DNA of 64,000 nt from Pratylenchus scribneri (lineage: Eukaryota; Nematoda; Chromadorea; Rhabditida; Pratylenchidae): assembly GCA_030063045.1 (NCBI GenBank), contig JAQSEB010000015.1, positions 806,001-870,000 of the forward strand. Reading direction: 5' to 3'. How positions within the stretch are numbered: the first letter of the stretch is position 1; each line of letters opens with the position of its first letter. Positions 14,643 through 30,372 of this stretch are shown here, one piece after another. A program made the position numbers and the translations under genes. The notes below the pieces were generated by a model. It saw only the letters and a program-made list of their open reading frames with translations, was not told the DNA's origin and searched no databases.

Positions 14643-15839
14643 CGATTCATATTCTACATCAAAAAATACAGTCCTATATTTTTTATTTTATTAATATACC
14701 CTCATATTGATTTTTTATGAATTTCTAAAAAATGGCCACAAATTCAATTATATGCCTAGGGTATATTTGACATGTTTTAGTTCTAGATTTGAATTTTTTG
14801 AAATTCTTTTTATAGATTCATATTCTTCATCAAAAAATACAGTCCTATATTTTTTATTTTATTAATATACCCTCATATTGATTTTTTATGAATTTCCAAA
14901 ATATGGCCACAAATTCAATTATATGCCTAGGGTATATTTGACATGTTTTAGTTCTAGATTTGAATTTTTTGAAATTCTTTTTATAGATTCATATTCTACA
15001 TCAAAAAATACAGTCCTATATTTTTTATTTTATTAATATACCCTCATATTGATTTTTTATGAATTTCTAAAAAATGGCCACAAATTCAATTATATGCCTA
15101 GGGTATATTTGACATGTTTTGATAAAGGATTTGAATTTTTTGAAATTTTTTTAATAGATTCATATTCTTCATCAAAAAATACAGTCCTATATTTTTTATT
15201 TTATTAATATACCCTCATATTGATTTTTTATGAATTTCCAAAATATGGCCACAAATTCAATTATATGCCTAGGGTATATTTGACATGTTTTAGTTCTAGA
15301 TTTGAATTTTTTGAAATTCTTTTTATAGATTCATATTCTACATCAAAAAATACAGTCCTATATTTTTTATTTTATTAATATACCCTCATATTGATTTTTT
15401 ATGAATTTCTAAAAAATGGCCACAAATTCAATTATATGCCTAGGGTATATTTGACATGTTTTAGTTCTAGATTTGAATTTTTTGAAATTCTTTTTATAGA
15501 TTCATATTCTACATCAAAAAATACAGTCCTATATTTTTTATTTTGTTATTATACCCTCATATTGATTTTTTATGAATTTCTAAAATATGGCCACAAATTC
15601 AATTATATGCCAAGGGTATATTTGACATGTTTTAATTCTAGATTTGAATTTTTTGAAATTCTTTTTATAGATTCATATTCTCCATCGAAAAATACAGTCC
15701 TATATTTTTTATTTTATTAATATACCCTCATATTGATTTTTTATGAATTTCTAAAAAATGGCCACAAATTCAATTATATGCCTAGGGTATATTTGACATG
15801 TTTTAGTTCAAGATTTGAATTTTTTGAAATTCTTTTTAT
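14643..15839. repeat. Seven-monomer HOR, 1197 bp, copy 2
   Basis: Repeats copy 1 in order. It differs near its end by AGTTCAAG in place of AGTTCTAG at about 15806-15813. The TATCGATT mark returns at 17038, 3592 bp after the first, showing a further copy of part of the unit. Confidence 0.82.
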
Positions 15840-18800
15840 AGATTCATATTCTACATCAAAAAATACAGTCCTATATTTTTTATTTTATTAATATACCCTC
15901 ATATTGATTTTTTATGAATTTCTAAAAAATGGCCACAAATTCAATTATATGCCTAGGGTATATTTGACATGTTTTAGTTCTAGATTTGAATTTTTTGAAA
16001 TTCTTTTTATAGATTCATATTCTACATCAAAAAATACAGTCCTATATTTTTTATTTTATTAATATACCCTCATATTGATTTTTTATGAATTTCTAAAAAA
16101 TGGCCACAAATTCAATTATATGCCTAGGGTATATTTGACATGTTTTGATAAAGGATTTGAATTTTTTGAAATTTTTTTAATAGATTCATATTCTTCATCA
16201 AAAAATACAGTCCTATATTTTTTATTTTATTAATATACCCTCATATTGATTTTTTATGAATTTCCAAAATATGGCCACAAATTCAATTATATGCCTAGGG
16301 TATATTTGACATGTTTTAGTTCTAGATTTGAATTTTTTGAAATTCTTTTTATAGATTCATATTCTACATCAAAAAATACAGTCCTATATTTTTTATTTTA
16401 TTAATATACCCTCATATTGATTTTTTATGAATTTCTAAAAAATGGCCACAAATTCAATTATATGCCTAGGGTATATTTGACATGTTTTGATAAAGGATTT
16501 GAATTTTTTGAAATTTTTTTAATAGATTCATATTCTTCATCAAAAAATACAGTCCTATATTTTTTATTTTATTAATATACCCTCATATTGATTTTTTATG
16601 AATTTCCAAAATATGGCCACAAATTCAATTATATGCCTAGGGTATATTTGACATGTTTTAGTTCTAGATTTGAATTTTTTGAAATTCTTTTTAATAGATT
16701 CATATTCTTCATCAAAAAATACAGTCCTATATTTTTTATTTTATTAATATACCCTCATATTGATTTTTTATGAATTTCCAAAATATGGCCACAAATTCAA
16801 TTATATGCCTAGGGTATATTTGACATGTTTTAGTTCTAGATTTGAATTTTTTGAAATTCTTTTTATAGATTCATATTCTTCATCAAAAAATACAGTCCTA
16901 TATTTTTTATTTTATTAATATACCCTCATATTGATTTTTTATGAATTTCCAAAATATGGCCACAAATTCAATTATATGCCTAGGGTATATTTGACATGTT
17001 TTAGTTCTAGATTTGAATTTTTTGAAATTCTTTTTATCGATTCATATTCTACATCAAAAAATACAGTCCTATATTTTTTATTTTATTAATATACCCTCAT
17101 ATTGATTTTTTATGAATTTCTAAAAAATGGCCACAAATTCAATTATATGCCTAGGGTATATTTGACATGTTTTAGTTCTAGATTTGAATTTTTTGAAATT
17201 CTTTTTATAGATTCATATTCTTCATCAAAAAATACAGTCCTATATTTTTTATTTTATTAATATACCCTCATATTGATTTTTTATGAATTTCCAAAATATG
17301 GCCACAAATTCAATTATATGCCTAGGGTATATTTGACATGTTTTAGTTCTAGATTTGAATTTTTTGAAATTCTTTTTATAGATTCATATTCTACATCAAA
17401 AAATACAGTCCTATATTTTTTATTTTATTAATATACCCTCATATTGATTTTTTATGAATTTCTAAAAAATGGCCACAAATTCAATTATATGCCTAGGGTA
17501 TATTTGACATGTTTTGATAAAGGATTTGAATTTTTTGAAATTTTTTTAATAGATTCATATTCTTCATCAAAAAATACAGTCCTATATTTTTTATTTTATT
17601 AATATACCCTCATATTGATTTTTTATGAATTTCCAAAATATGGCCACAAATTCAATTATATGCCTAGGGTATATTTGACATGTTTTAGTTCTAGATTTGA
17701 ATTTTTTGAAATTCTTTTTATAGATTCATATTCTACATCAAAAAATACAGTCCTATATTTTTTATTTTATTAATATACCCTCATATTGATTTTTTATGAA
17801 TTTCTAAAAAATGGCCACAAATTCAATTATATGCCTAGGGTATATTTGACATGTTTTAGTTCTAGATTTGAATTTTTTGAAATTCTTTTTATTGATTCAT
17901 ATTCTTCATCAAAAAATACAGTCCTATATTTTTTATTTTATTAATATACCCTCATATTGATTTTTTATGAATTTCCAAAATATGGCCACAAATTCAATTA
18001 TATGCCTAGGGTATATTTGACATGTTTTAGTTCTAGATTTGAATTTTTTGAAATTCTTTTTATAGATTCATATTCTACATCAAAAAATACAGTCCTATAT
18101 TTTTTATTTTGTTAATATACCCTCATATTGATTTTTTATGAATTTCTAAAAAATGGCCACAAATTCAATTATATGCCTAGGGTATATTTGACATGTTTTA
18201 GTTCTAGATTTGAATTTTTTGAAATTCTTTTTATAGATTCATATTCTTCATCAAAAAATACAGTCCTATATTTTTTATTTTATTAATATACCCTCATATT
18301 GATTTTTTATGAATTTCCAAAATATGGCCACAAATTCAATTATATGCCTAGGGTATATTTGACATGTTTTAGTTCTAGATTTGAATTTTTTGAAATTCTT
18401 TTTATAGATTCATATTCTACATCAAAAAATACAGTACTATATTTTTTATTTTATTAATATACCCTCATAATGATTTTTTATGAATTTCTAAATAATGGCC
18501 ACAAATTCAATTATATGCCTAGGGTATATTTGACATGTTTTAGTTCTAGATTTGAATTTTTTGAAATTCTTTTTATAGATTCATATTCTTCATCAAAAAA
18601 TACAGTCCTATATTTTTTATTTTATTAATATACCCTCATATTGATTTTTTATGAATTTCCAAAATATGGCCACAAATTCAATTATATGCCTAGGGTATAT
18701 TTGACATGTTTTAGTTCTAGATTTGAATTTTTTGAAATTCTTTTTATAGATTCATATTCTACATCAAAAAATACAGTACTATATTTTTTATTTTATTAAT

Positions 18801-19500
18801 ATACCCTCATAATGATTTTTTATGAATTTCTAAATAATGGCCACAAATTCAATTATATGCCTAGGGTATATTTGACATGTTTTGATAAAGGATTTGAATT
18901 TTTTGAAATTTTTTTAATAGAATCAAATTCTCCATCAAAAAATACAGTCCTATATTTTTTATTTTATTAATATACCCTCATATTGATTTTTTATGAATTT
19001 CCAAAATATGGCCACAAATTCAATTATATGCCTAGGGTATATTTGACATGTTTTAGTTCTAGATTTGAATTTTTTGAAATTCTTTTTATAGATTCATATT
19101 CTACATCAAAAAATACAGTCCTATATTTTTTATTTTGTTAATATACCCTCATATTGATTTTTTATGAATTTCTAAAAAATGGCCACAAATTCAATTATAT
19201 GCCTAGGGTATATTTGACATGTTTTAGTTCTAGATTTGAATTTTTTGAAATTCTTTTTATAGATTCATATTCTTCATCAAAAAATACAGTCCTATATTTT
19301 TTATTTTATTAATATACCCTCATATTGATTTTTTTATGAATTTCCAAAATATGGCCACAAATTCAATTATATGCCTAGGGTATATTTGACATGTTTTAGT
19401 TCTAGATTTGAATTTTTTGAAATTCTTTTTATAGATTCATATTCTTCATCAAAAAATACAGTCCTATATTTTTTATTTTATTAATATACCCTCATATTGA

Positions 19501-22500
19501 TTTTTTATGGATTTCTAAAATATGGCCACAAATTCAATTATATGCCTAGGGTATATTTGACATGTTTTAGTTCTAGATTTGAATTTTTTGTAATTCTTTT
19601 TATAGATTCATATTCTCCATCGAAAAATACAGTCCTATATTTTTTATTTTATTAATATACCCTCATATTGATTTTTTATGAATTTCCAAAATATGGCCAC
19701 AAATTCAATTATATGCCTAGGGTATATTTGACATGTTTTAGTTCTAGATTTGAATTTTTTGAAATTCTTTTAATAGAATCATATTCTTCATCAAAAAATA
19801 CAGTCCTATATTTTTTATTTTATTAATATACCCTCATATTGATTTTTTATGAATTTCCAAAATATGGCCACAAATTCAATTATATGCCTAGGGTATATTT
19901 GACATGTTTTAGTTCTAGATTTGAATTTTTTGAAATTCTTTTAATAGAATCATATTCTCCATCAAAAAATACAGTCCTATATTTTTTATTTTATTAATAT
20001 ACCCTCATATTGATTTTTTATGGATTTCTAAAATATGGCCACAAATTCAATTATATGCCTAGGGTATATTTGACATGTTTTAGTTCTAGATTTGAATTTT
20101 TTGTAATTCTTTTTATAGATTCATATTCTCCATCGAAAAATACAGTACTATATTTTTTATTTTATTAATATACCCTCATATTGATTTTTTATGAATTTCC
20201 AAAATATGGCCACAAATTCAATTATATGCCTAGGGTATATTTGACATGTTTTAGTTCTAGATTTGAATTTTTTGAAATTCTTTTTATAGATTCATATTCT
20301 ACATCAAAAAATACAGTACTATATTTTTTATTTTATTAATATACCCTCATAATGATTTTTTATGAATTTCTAAATAATGGCCACAAATTCAATTATATGC
20401 CTAGGGTATATTTGACATGTTTTGATAAAGGATTTGAATTTTTTGAAATTTTTTTAATAGAATCAAATTCTCCATCAAAAAATACAGTCCTATATTTTTT
20501 ATTTTATTAATATACCCTCATATTGATTTTTTATGAATTTCCAAAATATGGCCACAAATTCAATTATATGCCTAGGGTATATTTGACATGTTTTAGTTCT
20601 AGATTTGAATTTTTTGAAATTCTTTTTATAGATTCATATTCTACATCAAAAAATACAGTCCTATATTTTTTATTTTGTTAATATACCCTCATATTGATTT
20701 TTTATGAATTTCCAAAATATGGCCACAAATTCAATTATATGCCTAGGGTATATTTGACATGTTTTAGTTCTAGATTTGAATTTTTTGAAATTCTTTTAAT
20801 AGAATCATATTCTCCATCAAAAAATACAGTCCTATATTTTTTATTTTATTAATATACCCTCATATTGATTTTTTATGGATTTCTAAAATATGGCCACAAA
20901 TTCAATTATATGCCTAGGGTATATTTGACATGTTTTAGTTCTAGATTTGAATTTTTTGTAATTCTTTTTATAGATTCATATTCTCCATCGAAAAATACAG
21001 TACTATATTTTTTATTTTATTAATATACCCTCATATTGATTTTTTATGAATTTCCAAAATATGGCCACAAATTCAATTATATGCCTAGGGTATATTTGAC
21101 ATGTTTTAGTTCTAGATTTGAATTTTTTGAAATTCTTTTTATAGATTCATATTCTACATCAAAAAATACAGTACTATATTTTTTATTTTATTAATATACC
21201 CTCATAATGATTTTTTATGAATTTCTAAATAATGGCCACAAATTCAATTATATGCCTAGGGTATATTTGACATGTTTTGATAAAGGATTTGAATTTTTTG
21301 AAATTTTTTTAATAGAATCAAATTCTCCATCAAAAAATACAGTCCTATATTTTTTATTTTATTAATATACCCTCATATTGATTTTTTATGAATTTCCAAA
21401 ATATGGCCACAAATTCAATTATATGCCTAGGGTATATTTGACATGTTTTAGTTCTAGATTTGAATTTTTTGAAATTCTTTTTATAGATTCATATTCTACA
21501 TCAAAAAATACAGTCCTATATTTTTTATTTTGTTAATATACCCTCATATTGATTTTTTATGAATTTCTAAAAAATGGCCACAAATTCAATTATATGCCTA
21601 GGGTATATTTGACATGTTTTAGTTCTAGATTTGAATTTTTTGAAATTCTTTTTATAGATTCATATTCTTCATCAAAAAATACAGTCCTATATTTTTTATT
21701 TTATTAATATACCCTCATATTGATTTTTTATGAATTTCCAAAATATGGCCACAAATTCAATTATATGCCTAGGGTATATTTGACATGTTTTAGTTCTAGA
21801 TTTGAATTTTTTGAAATTCTTTTTATAGATTCATATTCTTCATCAAAAAATACAGTCCTATATTTTTTATTTTATTAATATACCCTCATATTGATTTTTT
21901 ATGGATTTCTAAAATATGGCCACAAATTCAATTATATGCCTAGGGTATATTTGACATGTTTTAGTTCTAGATTTGAATTTTTTGTAATTCTTTTTATAGA
22001 TTCATATTCTCCATCGAAAAATACAGTCCTATATTTTTTATTTTATTAATATACCCTCATATTGATTTTTTATGAATTTCCAAAATATGGCCACAAATTC
22101 AATTATATGCCTAGGGTATATTTGACATGTTTTAGTTCTAGATTTGAATTTTTTGAAATTCTTTTAATAGAATCATATTCTTCATCAAAAAATACAGTCC
22201 TATATTTTTTATTTTATTAATATACCCTCATATTGATTTTTTATGAATTTCCAAAATATGGCCACAAATTCAATTATATGCCTAGGGTATATTTGACATG
22301 TTTTAGTTCTAGATTTGAATTTTTTGAAATTCTTTTAATAGAATCATATTCTCCATCAAAAAATACAGTCCTATATTTTTTATTTTATTAATATACCCTC
22401 ATATTGATTTTTTATGGATTTCTAAAATATGGCCACAAATTCAATTATATGCCTAGGGTATATTTGACATGTTTTAGTTCTAGATTTGAATTTTTTGTAA

Positions 22501-22812
22501 TTCTTTTTATAGATTCATATTCTCCATCGAAAAATACAGTACTATATTTTTTATTTTATTAATATACCCTCATATTGATTTTTTATGAATTTCCAAAATA
22601 TGGCCACAAATTCAATTATATGCCTAGGGTATATTTGACATGTTTTAGTTCTAGATTTGAATTTTTTGAAATTCTTTTAATAGAATCATATTCTCCATCA
22701 AAAAATACAGTCCTATATTTTTTATTTTATTAATATACCCTCATATTGATTTTTTATGGATTTCTAAAATATGGCCACAAATTCAATTATATGCCTAGGG
22801 TATATTTGACAG
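19501..22812. repeat. Satellite zone 4: five-monomer HOR of 855 bp
   Basis: The CATAATG mark with CTAAATAATGG recurs at 20351 and 21206, exactly 5 x 171 bp apart. The intervening monomers keep their order: GATAAAGG, CCAAAATATGG with TACATC, one with AATAGAATCATATTC, ATGGATTTC with GTAATTC, and CCAAAATATGG again. GTACTAT changes mark copies at about 20147, 21001 and 22541. No gene is seen. Confidence 0.8.
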
Positions 22813-25800
22813 GTTTTAGTTCTAGATTTGAATTTTTTGAAATTCTTTTTATAGATTCATATTCTTCATCAAAAAATACAGTCCTATATTTTTTATTTTA
22901 TTAATATACCCTCATATTGATTTTTTATGAATTTCCAAAATATGGCCACAAATTCAATTATATGCCTAGGGTATATTTGACATGTTTTAGTTCTAGATTT
23001 GAATTTTTTGTAATTCTTTTTATAGATTCATATTCTTCATCAAAAAATACAGTCCTATATTTTTTATTTTATTAATATACCCTCATATTGATTTTTTATG
23101 GATTTCTAAAATATGGCCACAAATTCAATTATATGCCTAGGGTATATTTGACATGTTTTAGTTCTAGATTTGAATTTTTTGAAATTCTTTTTATAGATTC
23201 ATATTCTTCATCAAAAAATACAGTCCTATATTTTTTATTTTATTAATATACCCTCATATTGATTTTTTATGAATTTCCAAAATATGGCCACAAATTCAAT
23301 TATATGCCTAGGGTATATTTGACATGTTTTAGTTCTAGATTTGAATTTTTTGAAATTTTTTTTAATAGAATCTTATTCATCATCAAAAAATACAGTCCTA
23401 TATTTTTTATTTTGTTAATATACCCTCATATTGATTTTTTATGAATTTCTAAAAAATGGCCACAAATTCAATTATATGCCTAGGGTATATTTGACATGTT
23501 TTGATAAAGGATTTGAATTTTTTGAAATTTTTTTTAATAGAATCTTATTCATCATCAAAAAATACAGTCCTATATTTTTTATTTTGTTAATATACCCTCA
23601 TATTGATTTTTTATGAATTTCTAAAAAATGGCCACAAATTCAATTATATGCCTAGGGTATATTTGACAAGTTTTGATAAAGGATTTGAATTTTTTGAAAT
23701 TTTTTTAATAGAATCATATTCTCTATCAAAAAATACAGTCCTATATTTTTTATTTTGTTAATATACCCTCATATTGATTTTTTATGAATTTCTAAAAAAT
23801 GGCCACAAATTCAATTATATGCCTAGGGTATATTTGACATGTTTTGATAAAGGATTTGAATTTTTTGAAATTTTTTTTAATAGAATCTTATTCATCATCA
23901 AAAAATACAGTCCTATATTTTTTATTTTGTTAATATACCCTCATATTGATTTTTTATGAATTTCTAAAAAATGGCCACAAATTCAATTATATGCCTAGGG
24001 TATATTTGACATGTTTTGATAAAGGATTTGAATTTTTTGAAATTTTTTTAATAGAATCTTATTCAACATCAAAAAATACAGTCCTATATTTTTTATTTTG
24101 TTAATATACCCTCATATTGATTTTTTATGAATTTCTAAAAATTGGCCACAAATTCAATTATATGCCTAGGGTATATTTGACAAGTTTTGATAAAGGATTT
24201 GAATTTTGTGAAATTTTTTTTAATAGAATCTTATTCATCATCAAAAAATACAGTCCTATATTTTTTATTTTGTTAATATACCCTCATATTGATTTTTTAT
24301 GAATTTCTAAAAAATGGCCACAAATTCAATTATATGCCTAGGGTATATTTGACATGTTTTAGTTCTAGATTTGAATTTTTTGAAATTTTTTTTAATAGAA
24401 TCTTATTCATCATCAAAAAATACAGTCCTATATTTTTTATTTTGTTAATATACCCTCATATTGATTTTTTATGAATTTCTAAAAAATGGCCACAAATTCA
24501 ATTATATGCCTAGGGTATATTTGACATGTTTTAGTTCTAGATTTGAATTTTTTGAAATTTTTTTAATAGAATCTTATTCAACATCAAAAAATACAGTCCT
24601 ATATTTTTTATTTTGTTAATATACCCTCATATTGATTTTTTATGAATTTCTAAAAATTGGCCACAAATTCAATTATATGCCTAGGGTATATTTGACAAGT
24701 TTTGATAAAGGATTTGAATTTTGTGAAATTTTTTTTAATAGAATCTTATTCATCATCAAAAAATACAGTCCTATATTTTTTATTTTGTTAATATACCCTC
24801 ATATTGATTTTTTATGAATTTCTAAAAAATGGCCACAAATTCAATTATATGCCTAGGGTATATTTGACATGTTTTGATAAAGGATTTGAATTTTTTGAAA
24901 TTTTTTTAATAGAATCTTATTCAACATCAAAAAATACAGTCCTATATTTTTTATTTTGTTAATATACCCTCATATTGATTTTTTATGAATTTCTAAAAAT
25001 TGGCCACAAATTCAATTATATGCCTAGGGTATATTTGACAAGTTTTGATAAAGGATTTGAATTTTGTGAAATTTTTTTTAATAGAATCTTATTCATCATC
25101 AAAAAATACAGTCCTATATTTTTTATTTTGTTAATATACCCTCATATTGATTTTTTATGAATTTCTAAAAATTGGCCACAAATTCAATTATATGCCTAGG
25201 GTATATTTGACAAGTTTTGATAAAGGATTTGAATTTTTTGAAATTTTTTTAATAGAATCTTATTCAACATCAAAAAATACAGTCCTATATTTTTTATTTT
25301 GTTAATATACCCTCATATTGATTTTTTATGAATTTCTAAAATATGGCCACAAATTCAAATATATGCCTAGGGTATATTTGACATGTTTTGGACTCGGATT
25401 TGAATTTTTTGAAATTCTTTTTATAGATTCATATTCTCCATCGAAAAATACAGTCCTATATTTTTTATTTTATTAATATACCCTCATATTGATTTTTTAT
25501 GAATTTCTAAAAAATGGCCACAAATTCAAATATATGCCTAGGGTATATTTGACATGTTTTGGACTCGGATTTGAATTTTTTGAAATTCTTTTTATAGATT
25601 CATATTCTCCATCGAAAAATACAGTCCTATATTTTTTATTTTATTAATATACCCTCATATTGATTTTTTATGAATTTCCAAAATATGGCCACAAATTCAA
25701 TTATATGCCTAGGGTATATTTGACATGTTTTAGTTCTAGATTTGAATTTTTTGAAATTCTTTTTATAGATTCATATTCTTCATTTTTATAGATTCATATT

Positions 25801-26592
25801 CTTCATCAAAAAATACAGTCCTATATTTTTTATTTTATTAATATACCCTCATATTGATTTTTTATGAATTTCCAAAATATGGCCACAAATTCAATTATAT
25901 GCCTAGGGTATATTTGACATGTTTTAGTTCTAGATTTGAATTTTTTGAAATTCTTTTTATAGATTCATATTCTTCATCAAAAAATACAGTCCTATATTTT
26001 TTATTTTATTAATATACCCTCATATTGATTTTTTATGAATTTCTAAAAAATGGCCACAAATTCAAATATATGCCTAGGGTATATTTGACAAGTTTTGATA
26101 AAGGATTTGAATTTTTTGAAATTCTTTTTATAGATTCATATTCTCCATCGAAAAATACAGTCCTATATTTTTTATTTTATTAATATACACTCATATTGAT
26201 TTTTTATGAATTTCTAAAAAATGGCCACAAATTCAAATATATGCCTAGGGTATATTTGACATGTTTTAGTTCTAGATTTGAATTTTTTGTAATTCTTTTT
26301 ATAGATTCATCATCGAAAAATACAGTCCTATATTTTTTATTTTGTTAATATACCCTCATATTGATTTTTTATGAATTTCTAAAAAATGGCCACAAATTCA
26401 ATTATATGCCTAGGGTATATTTGACATGTTTTAGTTCTAGATTTGAATTTTTTGTAATTCTTTTTATAGATTCATCATCGAAAAATACAGTCCTATATTT
26501 TTTATTTTGTTAATATACCCTCATATTGATTTTTTATGAATTTCTAAAAAATGGCCACAAATTCAATTATATGCCTAGGGTATATTTGACAT
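22813..26592. repeat. 3780-bp tandem duplication, copy 1
   Basis: Matches 26593-30372 at an offset of exactly 3780 bp. That equals 22 x 171 plus 18, and the 18 is explained by seven +1 T monomers, one 23-bp duplication (about 25785) and two 6-bp deletions (about 26310 and 26475). The only differences I found are two neighbouring monomers with AGTTCTAG here (24361 and 24532) where copy 2 has GATAAAGG. No gene is seen. Confidence 0.88.
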
Positions 26593-29500
26593 GTTTTAGT
26601 TCTAGATTTGAATTTTTTGAAATTCTTTTTATAGATTCATATTCTTCATCAAAAAATACAGTCCTATATTTTTTATTTTATTAATATACCCTCATATTGA
26701 TTTTTTATGAATTTCCAAAATATGGCCACAAATTCAATTATATGCCTAGGGTATATTTGACATGTTTTAGTTCTAGATTTGAATTTTTTGTAATTCTTTT
26801 TATAGATTCATATTCTTCATCAAAAAATACAGTCCTATATTTTTTATTTTATTAATATACCCTCATATTGATTTTTTATGGATTTCTAAAATATGGCCAC
26901 AAATTCAATTATATGCCTAGGGTATATTTGACATGTTTTAGTTCTAGATTTGAATTTTTTGAAATTCTTTTTATAGATTCATATTCTTCATCAAAAAATA
27001 CAGTCCTATATTTTTTATTTTATTAATATACCCTCATATTGATTTTTTATGAATTTCCAAAATATGGCCACAAATTCAATTATATGCCTAGGGTATATTT
27101 GACATGTTTTAGTTCTAGATTTGAATTTTTTGAAATTTTTTTTAATAGAATCTTATTCATCATCAAAAAATACAGTCCTATATTTTTTATTTTGTTAATA
27201 TACCCTCATATTGATTTTTTATGAATTTCTAAAAAATGGCCACAAATTCAATTATATGCCTAGGGTATATTTGACATGTTTTGATAAAGGATTTGAATTT
27301 TTTGAAATTTTTTTTAATAGAATCTTATTCATCATCAAAAAATACAGTCCTATATTTTTTATTTTGTTAATATACCCTCATATTGATTTTTTATGAATTT
27401 CTAAAAAATGGCCACAAATTCAATTATATGCCTAGGGTATATTTGACAAGTTTTGATAAAGGATTTGAATTTTTTGAAATTTTTTTAATAGAATCATATT
27501 CTCTATCAAAAAATACAGTCCTATATTTTTTATTTTGTTAATATACCCTCATATTGATTTTTTATGAATTTCTAAAAAATGGCCACAAATTCAATTATAT
27601 GCCTAGGGTATATTTGACATGTTTTGATAAAGGATTTGAATTTTTTGAAATTTTTTTTAATAGAATCTTATTCATCATCAAAAAATACAGTCCTATATTT
27701 TTTATTTTGTTAATATACCCTCATATTGATTTTTTATGAATTTCTAAAAAATGGCCACAAATTCAATTATATGCCTAGGGTATATTTGACATGTTTTGAT
27801 AAAGGATTTGAATTTTTTGAAATTTTTTTAATAGAATCTTATTCAACATCAAAAAATACAGTCCTATATTTTTTATTTTGTTAATATACCCTCATATTGA
27901 TTTTTTATGAATTTCTAAAAATTGGCCACAAATTCAATTATATGCCTAGGGTATATTTGACAAGTTTTGATAAAGGATTTGAATTTTGTGAAATTTTTTT
28001 TAATAGAATCTTATTCATCATCAAAAAATACAGTCCTATATTTTTTATTTTGTTAATATACCCTCATATTGATTTTTTATGAATTTCTAAAAAATGGCCA
28101 CAAATTCAATTATATGCCTAGGGTATATTTGACATGTTTTGATAAAGGATTTGAATTTTTTGAAATTTTTTTTAATAGAATCTTATTCATCATCAAAAAA
28201 TACAGTCCTATATTTTTTATTTTGTTAATATACCCTCATATTGATTTTTTATGAATTTCTAAAAAATGGCCACAAATTCAATTATATGCCTAGGGTATAT
28301 TTGACATGTTTTGATAAAGGATTTGAATTTTTTGAAATTTTTTTAATAGAATCTTATTCAACATCAAAAAATACAGTCCTATATTTTTTATTTTGTTAAT
28401 ATACCCTCATATTGATTTTTTATGAATTTCTAAAAATTGGCCACAAATTCAATTATATGCCTAGGGTATATTTGACAAGTTTTGATAAAGGATTTGAATT
28501 TTGTGAAATTTTTTTTAATAGAATCTTATTCATCATCAAAAAATACAGTCCTATATTTTTTATTTTGTTAATATACCCTCATATTGATTTTTTATGAATT
28601 TCTAAAAAATGGCCACAAATTCAATTATATGCCTAGGGTATATTTGACATGTTTTGATAAAGGATTTGAATTTTTTGAAATTTTTTTAATAGAATCTTAT
28701 TCAACATCAAAAAATACAGTCCTATATTTTTTATTTTGTTAATATACCCTCATATTGATTTTTTATGAATTTCTAAAAATTGGCCACAAATTCAATTATA
28801 TGCCTAGGGTATATTTGACAAGTTTTGATAAAGGATTTGAATTTTGTGAAATTTTTTTTAATAGAATCTTATTCATCATCAAAAAATACAGTCCTATATT
28901 TTTTATTTTGTTAATATACCCTCATATTGATTTTTTATGAATTTCTAAAAATTGGCCACAAATTCAATTATATGCCTAGGGTATATTTGACAAGTTTTGA
29001 TAAAGGATTTGAATTTTTTGAAATTTTTTTAATAGAATCTTATTCAACATCAAAAAATACAGTCCTATATTTTTTATTTTGTTAATATACCCTCATATTG
29101 ATTTTTTATGAATTTCTAAAATATGGCCACAAATTCAAATATATGCCTAGGGTATATTTGACATGTTTTGGACTCGGATTTGAATTTTTTGAAATTCTTT
29201 TTATAGATTCATATTCTCCATCGAAAAATACAGTCCTATATTTTTTATTTTATTAATATACCCTCATATTGATTTTTTATGAATTTCTAAAAAATGGCCA
29301 CAAATTCAAATATATGCCTAGGGTATATTTGACATGTTTTGGACTCGGATTTGAATTTTTTGAAATTCTTTTTATAGATTCATATTCTCCATCGAAAAAT
29401 ACAGTCCTATATTTTTTATTTTATTAATATACCCTCATATTGATTTTTTATGAATTTCCAAAATATGGCCACAAATTCAATTATATGCCTAGGGTATATT

Positions 29501-30372
29501 TGACATGTTTTAGTTCTAGATTTGAATTTTTTGAAATTCTTTTTATAGATTCATATTCTTCATTTTTATAGATTCATATTCTTCATCAAAAAATACAGTC
29601 CTATATTTTTTATTTTATTAATATACCCTCATATTGATTTTTTATGAATTTCCAAAATATGGCCACAAATTCAATTATATGCCTAGGGTATATTTGACAT
29701 GTTTTAGTTCTAGATTTGAATTTTTTGAAATTCTTTTTATAGATTCATATTCTTCATCAAAAAATACAGTCCTATATTTTTTATTTTATTAATATACCCT
29801 CATATTGATTTTTTATGAATTTCTAAAAAATGGCCACAAATTCAAATATATGCCTAGGGTATATTTGACAAGTTTTGATAAAGGATTTGAATTTTTTGAA
29901 ATTCTTTTTATAGATTCATATTCTCCATCGAAAAATACAGTCCTATATTTTTTATTTTATTAATATACACTCATATTGATTTTTTATGAATTTCTAAAAA
30001 ATGGCCACAAATTCAAATATATGCCTAGGGTATATTTGACATGTTTTAGTTCTAGATTTGAATTTTTTGTAATTCTTTTTATAGATTCATCATCGAAAAA
30101 TACAGTCCTATATTTTTTATTTTGTTAATATACCCTCATATTGATTTTTTATGAATTTCTAAAAAATGGCCACAAATTCAATTATATGCCTAGGGTATAT
30201 TTGACATGTTTTAGTTCTAGATTTGAATTTTTTGTAATTCTTTTTATAGATTCATCATCGAAAAATACAGTCCTATATTTTTTATTTTGTTAATATACCC
30301 TCATATTGATTTTTTATGAATTTCTAAAAAATGGCCACAAATTCAATTATATGCCTAGGGTATATTTGACAT
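26593..30372. repeat. 3780-bp tandem duplication, copy 2
   Basis: Second copy, with the same 22 monomers and the same length changes. The match to the start of the unit goes on to about 30489, where ATGGATTTC replaces ATGAATTTC. The left border is the AGG (22812) against ATG (26592) difference after GAC. Confidence 0.88.

Larger units (their letters stand above)
10601..19500. repeat. Satellite zone 3: TTCATC/TACATC alternating HORs
   Basis: Mostly ATGAATTTCCAAAATATGG monomers alternating with CTAAAAAATGG monomers, tails TTCATC or TACATC, and an occasional GATAAAGG monomer. Private changes show repeated copying: TATCGATT at 13446, 14643 and 17038, and CATAATG with CTAAATAATGG at 18469 and 18811. 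A one-base-short monomer lies near 10795 and an extra T near 19335. No gene is seen. Confidence 0.82.
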
